Source of the DNA: a virus | Length of the DNA stretch: 25,293 nucleotides | IMG/VR virus record: IMGVR_UViG_3300030101_000171 | Coordinates: 1 to 25,293 of that record | Strand: one strand, 5' to 3' | Shown here: positions 20,314 through 25,293 of the stretch, one piece after another | Layout of the letters: each line of letters opens with the position of its first letter | Numbering within the stretch: position 1 is the first letter of the stretch | Made by a program: the position numbers and the translations under genes | The notes under the pieces: generated by a model | The model's database searches: none | Told to the model about the DNA's origin: nothing | Seen by the model: the letters and a program-made list of their open reading frames with translations, nothing else

Positions 20314-20823
20314 ATGGCTAATACAACTTTTACGGGTCCTATTCGATCTGAATCTACGATCAAAACTATTAGTAAAAATGCAACTACAGGCACAATCACT
20401 GAAATAACAACACTTGGTGATGGACCTGTTAGCCTTTCTGATGGTGACGTAACTCTTACAAATGCAACTCACAGTGGAAGAATTTTACTTGTTCCAGACG
20501 GAACTCAAGATAATACATATACACTTCCAGCACCTATAGCTGGATCAGTATTTAGATTTGTATATGCAGGAGGAGCGGCTGATGGTACAGACGCTATCAT
20601 AGTTACTCCGGGAAATACAAATTTTTATATCGGTAATATAACTTTTCACGATCAAGATGGTAATGCAATAAGTGCTGTATTTCCAGATGGTAATTCAGAA
20701 AGTAGTTTCCAAATAAATGTTCCTCAAGCATTTGATGTGACAATAGTTGGAAAGGACACAACTAATTATCAAATTTTTGGTAGTGTTACATCAACGACTG
20801 CTCCAGCTTTTGCTGATCAATAA
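20314..20823 (+). CDS. Beta-rich virion protein
   Basis: A 169-residue Thr/Gly/Asn-rich protein (MANTTFTGPIRSESTIKTISKNATTG...). It has repeated beta-strand-like segments such as GRILLVPDGTQDNTYTLPAP and AGSVFRFVYAGGAADGTDAIIV. It resembles structural proteins found after the capsid gene in marine phages (head fibre or decoration type). No enzyme motif, signal peptide or membrane segment. It is the first gene after the capsid terminator, with an AAGGAGA site. Confidence 0.78.
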   Translation: MANTTFTGPIRSESTIKTISKNATTGTITEITTLGDGPVSLSDGDVTLTNATHSGRILLVPDGTQDNTYTLPAPIAGSVFRFVYAGGAADGTDAIIVTPGNTNFYIGNITFHDQDGNAISAVFPDGNSESSFQINVPQAFDVTIVGKDTTNYQIFGSVTSTTAPAFADQ

Positions 20824-20835
20824 TAGGAGAGTAAT

Positions 20836-21240
20836 ATGGCAGATGCAGTTGCCTCACAAACTTTAGTTGATGACATAAAAATAGCTGTTTTCAAATTTAC
20901 CAATATATCAGATGGTTCGGGCGAAAGTGCTGTAAAAAAAATAGATGTTTCTGCTTTAGCTACAAATCAAAGAGGACAAGCTTGTACAAGAGTTACTATA
21001 GATGAAATATGGTGGCAGTGTAATGGCATGAAGGTACAAGTTTTGTTTGATGCTTCAACCGATCTATTGTGTATTGAGTTAGGCGAAAATCAAAGTGGAC
21101 ATCACGATTACTCAAGCTTTGGTGGTTTAACAAACAATGCTGGATCGGGAGTAACTGGTGATATTTTGTTTACAACTGTTGGACATTCATCGGCAGACAC
21201 CTACACTATTACGATGAAGGTTAGAAAGAGCTACGAGTAA
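20836..21240 (+). CDS. Conserved structural-type protein
   Basis: A 134-residue beta-rich protein: IAVFKFTNISDGSGESAVKKIDVSALATNQRGQ, then TRVTIDEIWWQCNGMKVQVLFDASTDLLCIEL. This DGSGES...DxxxL...VxVLFDA pattern is one I associate with a conserved virion protein in cyanophages and pelagiphages. The ATG has a AGGAG site at 20825-20829. The stop overlaps the next ATG by one base. Virion role inferred. Confidence 0.78.
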   Translation: MADAVASQTLVDDIKIAVFKFTNISDGSGESAVKKIDVSALATNQRGQACTRVTIDEIWWQCNGMKVQVLFDASTDLLCIELGENQSGHHDYSSFGGLTNNAGSGVTGDILFTTVGHSSADTYTITMKVRKSYE

Positions 21241-21524
21241 TGGCTAGAAAGCCCGACAAACAGCCACCTAAAACAAAAAAGTATTTCCGCTCCACAAAGA
21301 AAGGAGCGGGAATGACAAAAGCAGGTGTCGCTCGTTATAGGAGAGAAAATCCTGGCAGTAAGTTAAAAACTGCCGTTACTGGCAAAGTAAAAGCTGGTAG
21401 CAAGGCAGCTAAAAGACGTAAATCATTTTGTGCTAGAAGTGCAGGTCAAATGAGAAAGTTTCCAAAAGCAGCGAAAGATCCAAATAGCCGTTTGAGACAA
21501 GCAAGAAAAAGATGGAAGTGCTAA
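21240..21524 (+). CDS. DUF6321-like basic protein
   Basis: A 94-residue, very basic protein with KKGAGMTKAGVARYRRENPGSKLKTAVTGK, then GSKAAKRRKSFCARSAGQMRKFP and a C-terminal RKRWKC. This matches the pattern of the DUF6321 family known in phages and large DNA viruses. The function is unknown; the basic residues and conserved Cys and aromatic residues suggest nucleic-acid or virion binding. It overlaps the upstream stop by one base and sits directly before a series of similar small genes. Confidence 0.82.
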   Translation: MARKPDKQPPKTKKYFRSTKKGAGMTKAGVARYRRENPGSKLKTAVTGKVKAGSKAAKRRKSFCARSAGQMRKFPKAAKDPNSRLRQARKRWKC

Positions 21525-21683
21525 ATGACTAGTAAAGAATTGTTAAAAATGTTGGAAAAACATGAGTCAGTGTGTAACGCTAGATTTGATGGTATAAATA
21601 ATAAACTTAATAAACTTGATACTCGGTTATGGGGAATATATGGAGTAATTATTGGTGTTGCAGTTCTTGAGAAGTTTTTTTAA
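21525..21683 (+). CDS. XhlA-like small membrane protein
   Basis: A 52-residue frame: MTSKELLKMLEKHESVCNARFDGINNKLNKLDTRL followed by a hydrophobic C-terminus (WGIYGVIIGVAVLEKFF). A short coiled coil ending in one membrane span resembles the haemolysin XhlA-type proteins of phages. It starts immediately after the upstream stop and ends in a TAATG overlap with the next gene. A membrane-associated structural or lysis role is possible. Confidence 0.7.
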   Translation: MTSKELLKMLEKHESVCNARFDGINNKLNKLDTRLWGIYGVIIGVAVLEKFF

Positions 21684-21844
21684 TGGTAATGGGAAGGTCG
21701 CAAATTTCTCGACAAGTCTCAAAACCACCACAGAAAAGGAAATGGAGTAATGCTAGGAAGAGGAAAATCAATTGCAAACGACCTAAAGGATTTTCTGAAA
21801 AAGCACATTGTGCCTCTAAAAAAAGGAGAGGTAATAAGAGGTGA
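21683..21844 (+). CDS. Conserved tiny basic protein
   Basis: A 53-residue, Arg/Lys-rich frame: GRSQISRQVSKPPQKRKW, SNARKRKINCKRPKGFSEKA and HCASKKRRGNKR. The INCKRPKGFSEKAHCASKKR pattern is familiar from small phage proteins. It starts on the stop of the upstream gene (TAATG). Its last 95 bases overlap a second frame (21750-21929) that also looks coding. Confidence 0.72.
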   Translation: MVMGRSQISRQVSKPPQKRKWSNARKRKINCKRPKGFSEKAHCASKKRRGNKR

Positions 21845-21929
21845 GCCAATAAAAGATTGTCCTAAATGTATGAAAAGAATTTATTGGTGTACATGTTGGA
21901 AAGTATTGAAAGGAAGATATTATGCCTAA
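21750..21929 (+). CDS. Possible overlapping zinc-ribbon-like protein
   Basis: A 59-residue frame in a different phase: MLGRGKSIANDLKDFLKK, HIVPLKKGEVIRGEPIKDCP and KCMKRIYWCTCWKVLKGRYYA. The CPKC...CTC pairs could bind zinc. It has AAAGGA at 21735-21740, nine bases before the ATG. It overlaps the preceding gene by 95 bases and the next by eight. The part beyond the overlap (21845-21921) is otherwise a gap, which supports a gene here. Alternatively only the C-terminal part is used, from a nonstandard start. Confidence 0.55.
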   Translation: MLGRGKSIANDLKDFLKKHIVPLKKGEVIRGEPIKDCPKCMKRIYWCTCWKVLKGRYYA

Positions 21930-22206
21930 AGACGCTTGTTATCATAAAGTTAAAGCTCGTTACAGAGTTTTTCCATCAGCTTATGCTTCAGGGGCCATAG
22001 CAAAATGCCGAAAGGTAGGAGCAGCCAACTACGGAACTGGTGGTAAAAAGAAAGCTAAAAAGAAAGCAGAGGGTGGTGTAATAGAGTTAAAAAATGGTGG
22101 TAATGTGCCAAAAAGAACTCGCAAAAGAAAATCCAAAAATCCAAACATTGCAAGAGGTTGTGGTGTGGTTATGGCAAATAGAAGAAAAGTTACAAAGTTT
22201 AGATAA
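21922..22206 (+). CDS. Conserved small basic protein with EGGVI motif
   Basis: A 94-residue protein: DACYHKVKARYRVFPSAYASGAIAKCRKVGAANYG at the N-terminus, which I recognise from marine phages and large viruses. KKKAKKKAEGGVIELKNGGNVPKRTRKRKSK follows, and the end is ARGCGVVMANRRKVTKFR. The EGGVI segment matches motifs in other proteins of this phage. Two Cys residues lie in the N-terminal module. It has a GGAAG site and a one-base stop/start overlap with the next gene. Function unknown; probably binds nucleic acid or other virion proteins. Confidence 0.82.
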   Translation: MPKDACYHKVKARYRVFPSAYASGAIAKCRKVGAANYGTGGKKKAKKKAEGGVIELKNGGNVPKRTRKRKSKNPNIARGCGVVMANRRKVTKFR

Positions 22207-22487
22207 TGGCAGTCAGAAAAACTAAAGCAGGTTTGGCACTTAAGCGTTGGTTTAAAGAAGATTGGAAAGATCAAAGAACTGGTAAAAAGTGTGGTAGACA
22301 GAAAGGGGAGAAAAGGGGTACACCTTATTGCAGGCCCTCAAAAAGAATATCTAGCAAAACCCCTAAAACTGGTTCAGAGATGACTAAATCAGAAAAACGC
22401 AAACGTATTTCACAAAAAATTAGATTAGGTCAACCAGCAGGTAGACCAAGAAGAGTTCAAGCGGCAAGAAGAAAAAAGAAAAAATGA
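22206..22487 (+). CDS. Conserved basic protein of the GKKCGR/PYCRPS type
   Basis: A 93-residue, highly basic protein. LALKRWFKEDWKDQRTGKKCGRQKGEKRGTPYCRPSKRISSKTPKT is a pattern I know from small phage and large-virus proteins, with two conserved Cys residues that could bind metal. The C-terminus KSEKRKRISQKIRLGQPAGRPRRVQAARRKKKK contains AT-hook-like GRPRR and could touch DNA. It overlaps both neighbours by a few bases. Confidence 0.82.
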   Translation: MAVRKTKAGLALKRWFKEDWKDQRTGKKCGRQKGEKRGTPYCRPSKRISSKTPKTGSEMTKSEKRKRISQKIRLGQPAGRPRRVQAARRKKKK

Positions 22488-23047
22488 TACAAGAACATAA
22501 AATTTGTAAAGAAATTAAAGCTTGGTCAAAATATGCCTTGGAAAAACCTAACGAGAACTATAATAATTTACCCTCATGTCCTTATGCAAAGTCTGCTTGG
22601 AAAAACAACAAAGTAGGTTTTGCTATAAAGGCCACAAAAAATTATGACATAGTTTATACACTAATAAATAAATTTCATGATTCTAAAGATTTAGTGATAG
22701 TTATTGATTTATCTTATGAAAATAATGACATTTTTCATAATAACTTAACTAATTTAAATAGATTAATACATGAGGATAAGTTTGACCAAAATGATATTTG
22801 GTTAATGGGATTCCACCCTGATGATGATGTAAATGAGCTAATTGACAATGGCACTTTTGCAGAAATTGTTGAGGAGGAATATGCTTTGATTTTCGTACAA
22901 AGATTAACAAAGCTTCAAGAGAGTGCAAATAAATTGAAGAAACTTGGTTATTATGATAAATATTATAATGAATACAATGTTGAAGATATTTATGAGCAAA
23001 GACAACAATACTACAATAATCTTAAAAGGAGATTAAAATGGCAATGA
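22484..23047 (+). CDS. Conserved hypothetical protein
   Basis: A 187-residue protein with KICKEIKAWSKYALEKPNENYNNLPSCPYAKSAWKNNKVGFAI at the start and FDQNDIWLMGFHPDDDVNE in the middle. It is less basic than its neighbours and looks like a folded alpha/beta protein. The CPYAKSAW segment is familiar from uncharacterised proteins. It overlaps the next small gene by ten bases. No reaction can be assigned. Confidence 0.75.
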   Translation: MIQEHKICKEIKAWSKYALEKPNENYNNLPSCPYAKSAWKNNKVGFAIKATKNYDIVYTLINKFHDSKDLVIVIDLSYENNDIFHNNLTNLNRLIHEDKFDQNDIWLMGFHPDDDVNELIDNGTFAEIVEEEYALIFVQRLTKLQESANKLKKLGYYDKYYNEYNVEDIYEQRQQYYNNLKRRLKWQ

Positions 23048-23202
23048 GTCCTAGAAAAATGAACGCTATGGGCGATCAATTAAAAAAAGCAGCTAAAATG
23101 ATGGCTGGTGGTAAGGTAAAAAAAATGATGGGTGGTGGTGCTACTAAAAAAATGCGTGGTGGTGGCATGGCTAAAAAAATGAAAAAAGGTGGTAAAGCTT
23201 AA
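23038..23202 (+). CDS. Met/Gly/Lys-rich repeat protein
   Basis: A 54-residue frame: MAMSPRKMNAMGDQLKKAAK, then MMAGGKVKKMMGGG, ATKKMRGGGMAKKMKKGGKA. The second half repeats a GG-x-KKM unit. AGGAG at 23027-23031 precedes the ATG, and the stop overlaps the next gene by one base. It has no fold signature. It may be a disordered virion or DNA-binding peptide. Confidence 0.72.
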   Translation: MAMSPRKMNAMGDQLKKAAKMMAGGKVKKMMGGGATKKMRGGGMAKKMKKGGKA

Positions 23203-23870
23203 TGACAACATCAAGCTCAACAAACTTCGAATTAGATGTAGCAGAATACATTGAAGAAGCTTTTGAGAGATGTGGCTTAGAGGCTAAGACAGGCTACGAT
23301 TTGCAAACTGCAAGACGTTCTATCAATATTATGTTGGCAGAGTGGGCAAATCGTGGCCTCAATCAATGGACTATTGAGCAGAGGACACAAGCTCTTACAG
23401 CAGACGATTCTGAATATAGTCTTGGAACAGATTTAATTGATATATTGTCTTTAGTTGTAAGGCGTAGTGGCACAGATTTTACGATGACAAGAATTAGTCG
23501 TGATGCTTTTTTAAACCTACCTAACAAAACTTCAACTGGAAGACCTACGCAATATTTTTTAGATAGACAAATTACTCCTAATCTTAAGTTGTTTCCAACA
23601 CCTGAAAACAGCACAGATGTAATTGTTTATGATGCACTAACACGGATACAAGATGCCGATACACAAGTTAACACGATGGAAATACCATTTAGATTTTTTC
23701 CATGTTTTACTGCTGGTTTGGCATATTATATAGCTATGAAAAAAGCACCAGATAGGATTCAATTATTAAAAACTGTCTACGAGGAAGAGTTTGATAGGGC
23801 AATGGCCGAAGATAGAGATAGATCTGCGTTTAACGTAGTGCCAAAATTAGATTATTATAAGGTTGGATAA
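23202..23870 (+). CDS. Head-tail connector/tail accessory protein (P22 gp4-like candidate)
   Basis: A 222-residue protein: FELDVAEYIEEAFERCGLEAKTGYDLQTARRSINIMLAEWANRGLNQWTIEQRT. It then has a beta-rich centre (EYSLGTDLIDILSLVVRRSG) and DRIQLLKTVYEEEFDRAMAEDRDRSAF. The EEAFERCG...TARRSINLM..EW.NRG pattern matches tail accessory/connector proteins encoded after the head genes of P22-like phages. It would attach below the portal and close the head. Assignment by pattern and position. Confidence 0.78.
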   Translation: MTTSSSTNFELDVAEYIEEAFERCGLEAKTGYDLQTARRSINIMLAEWANRGLNQWTIEQRTQALTADDSEYSLGTDLIDILSLVVRRSGTDFTMTRISRDAFLNLPNKTSTGRPTQYFLDRQITPNLKLFPTPENSTDVIVYDALTRIQDADTQVNTMEIPFRFFPCFTAGLAYYIAMKKAPDRIQLLKTVYEEEFDRAMAEDRDRSAFNVVPKLDYYKVG

Positions 23871-24361
23871 TGGCTTTCGCTAGTGGTAAATATGCTTACA
23901 GAATATCAGATAGATCTGGTTTTAGGTATAAAATTAAAGATACTCGTAAAGAATGGAACGGATCTATTGTTGGTAAGGATGAATATGAAGAAAAGCACCC
24001 ACAATTAGAGCCCGCCAATGTCAGAGCTGATAATGAAGCCATAAGAGAAGCGAGGCCAGATAGGACTGAAACAGCAGTCCCAAATCTATTACCACTTAAT
24101 CCTTTTTCAACAACTGTTAGTTCTGCAACTGTAACAGTAAATGAGCCAAATCATGGGCGATCAACAAATGATACAGTTAGATTTAGAGATGTAATTAGCG
24201 TTGGAGGTATATCTGCAACAACAATTAATTCTGCATCTGGATTTACAATAACAAATATAGATACGAATAATTATTCGTTTTCAGCAGGAGTTTCTGCAAC
24301 ATTTACACAGAAAGGTGGTGGAGGATCTGCAAGTGCAGGGCCTACATCAATAACAAGCTAA
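23870..24361 (+). CDS. Conserved phage structural protein
   Basis: A 163-residue protein: MAFASGKYAYRISDRSGFRYKIKDTRKEWNGSIVGKDEYEEKHPQLEP, then DRTETAVPNLLPLNPF. A beta-rich C-terminus follows (ITVNEPNHGRSTNDTVRFRDV-type) with Gly-rich GGGGSASAGP. I recognise the SDRSG..KEWNG..EYE.KHPQLEP pattern from tail/connector regions of many phages. The one-base overlaps on both sides place it in the connector operon. Role in virion assembly inferred. Confidence 0.8.
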   Translation: MAFASGKYAYRISDRSGFRYKIKDTRKEWNGSIVGKDEYEEKHPQLEPANVRADNEAIREARPDRTETAVPNLLPLNPFSTTVSSATVTVNEPNHGRSTNDTVRFRDVISVGGISATTINSASGFTITNIDTNNYSFSAGVSATFTQKGGGGSASAGPTSITS

Positions 24362-25008
24362 TGAGCTTTACACTTGCAACACTTAAAACAGCTATTCAAG
24401 ATTATACAGATAATAGTGAAACTAGTTTTGTAAATAATCTATCAAATTTCATAAAAGCTGCTGAGGAAAAAATATTTAAAGGTATTGATTTAGATATTTT
24501 TAGAAAAAATGTTACAAGTGCATTTACATCATCAGATGCTTTTCTTACAGTTCCTTCTGATTATTTAGCTTCATTTTCTTTACAAATAACTACATCTGGT
24601 TCAGAAAGTTTTTTACTACAAAAAGATGTTAACTACTTAAGAGAATATACACCTTCATCATCCACAACTGGATTACCAAAATATTATGCAAGATTTGATA
24701 CAAATAATTTTATTGTGGCACCAACTCCAGACTCTAATTACAATATAGAGTTGCATTATTATTATAGACCTACAAGTCTTACTGCTGGTGCAGATAGTGG
24801 AACAACATGGCTAAGTACAAACGCACCTTTTGCTTTACTTTACGGATCTTTAATAGAGGCGTATTATTACATGAAGGGTGAGCCTGATGTAATTGCACAA
24901 TATGAAAAAAATTATGTTTTTTATTTACAAAGACTTAAAGATTTAGGGGAAGCAAGAGAGAACGAAGATGCTTACAGACAAGGACTACCGAGAGCACAAA
25001 GGACATAG
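24361..25008 (+). CDS. Adaptor/stopper-type protein (SU10-like candidate)
   Basis: A 215-residue protein: FTLATLKTAIQDYTDNSETSFVNNLSNFIKAAEEKIFKGIDL near the N-terminus, SDYLASFSLQI and FLLQKDVNYLREYTPSSSTTGLPKYYARFD in the middle, then NIELHYYYRPTSL and LLYGSLIEAYYYMKGEPDVIAQYEK. These match conserved marine-phage proteins that I associate with the SU10-type phage adaptor family. It would join portal or connector to the tail. It follows the upstream stop by one-base overlap. Family assignment from memory. Confidence 0.78.
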   Translation: MSFTLATLKTAIQDYTDNSETSFVNNLSNFIKAAEEKIFKGIDLDIFRKNVTSAFTSSDAFLTVPSDYLASFSLQITTSGSESFLLQKDVNYLREYTPSSSTTGLPKYYARFDTNNFIVAPTPDSNYNIELHYYYRPTSLTAGADSGTTWLSTNAPFALLYGSLIEAYYYMKGEPDVIAQYEKNYVFYLQRLKDLGEARENEDAYRQGLPRAQRT

Positions 25009-25017
25009 GAGTAGAAA

Positions 25018-25293
25018 ATGGCAACAGCAAATGCAGCAACCACTTTTTTAGAGAATAGACTTTTAAGTCTTATTTTTAAAAACAACGCAGCATCATTTAG
25101 TTCACCGGGAGATAATATCTTTGTTGGATTAGCCACGGCAGTATCGAACTTTAATGACTCAACTGGTGAATCTGGAGATCCTACAATAACAGAAGCTACC
25201 TTTACTAATTATGCAAGGCAACAAGTTGCAGCATCTGGGTGGACATTGACAACAGAATCTGCAAACACACAAAGTTGTACTAACGCATCTAAT
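25018..25293 (+). CDS. Tail-associated structural protein (5' part)
   Basis: The frame opens at ATG 25018, after an AGGAG site, and stays open to the window end (92 codons). ATANAATTFLENRLLSLIFK, then SSPGDNIFVGLATAVSNFNDS and TNYARQQV resemble the N-terminal region of phage tail-fibre or baseplate-like proteins (GDN.YVGL...YARQ). Thr/Ser/Asn-rich and beta-rich. The 3' part is outside the window. Confidence 0.72.
   Translation, partial: MATANAATTFLENRLLSLIFKNNAASFSSPGDNIFVGLATAVSNFNDSTGESGDPTITEATFTNYARQQVAASGWTLTTESANTQSCTNASN

Overview
The window is a contiguous stretch of an AT-rich tailed-phage genome. Every convincing gene lies on the + strand and most neighbours overlap by 1-30 bases. 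Large terminase, portal, scaffold-like, major capsid, connector/adaptor and GTA-type holin genes establish it as a Caudovirales-type phage. The low G+C content, the long P22-like portal, the GroES-like protein, the YcgN-like protein and the many tiny Lys/Gly-rich proteins are what I associate with uncultured marine phages of alphaproteobacteria. The host is an inference.

Layout. (1) Positions 1-2987 hold an early or accessory block: a partial CDS, a DUF7768/DUF4406-like protein, an orphan beta-class DNA methyltransferase, a gamma-glutamylcyclotransferase-like protein and a zinc-ribbon-like protein. A good sigma70-type promoter lies inside this block. (2) Positions 2988-5005 are unusual. An intergenic region with ACTTACC repeats and a C/G-tract hairpin precedes the small terminase gene. 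After it come two G+C-rich islands full of TCGGNN hexamer repeats and hairpins. Between the islands sits a promoter with one conserved phage gene and one 26-residue membrane peptide. (3) Positions 5006-6177 hold an amidoligase fused to a C-terminal HTH-like region, ending in a textbook terminator. (4) Positions 6275-6990 hold a promoter, an apparently leaderless small gene, an XRE-type regulator and a hairpin that covers the next ribosome binding site.

(5) Positions 6992-20202 form the packaging and head region: a long low-complexity protein, TerL, two small basic proteins (one with an EF-hand-like loop), the portal, a cassette of small membrane and basic proteins including a 3-TM holin, YcgN-like and GroES-like proteins, a scaffold-like protein, a conserved protein, a decoration-like protein and the major capsid protein, which is followed by a strong terminator. 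(6) Positions 20314-25293 hold two beta-rich structural proteins, a run of small basic proteins, a connector protein, a conserved structural protein, an SU10-type adaptor candidate and the start of a tail-associated protein that runs off the window.

Most notable points: the pair of structured noncoding islands; an amidoligase and a cyclotransferase on the same phage; two places where overlapping reading frames both look coding; a probable frameshift at an 11-A run; and a short EGG(V/L)(V/I)-like motif that recurs across otherwise unrelated phage proteins.
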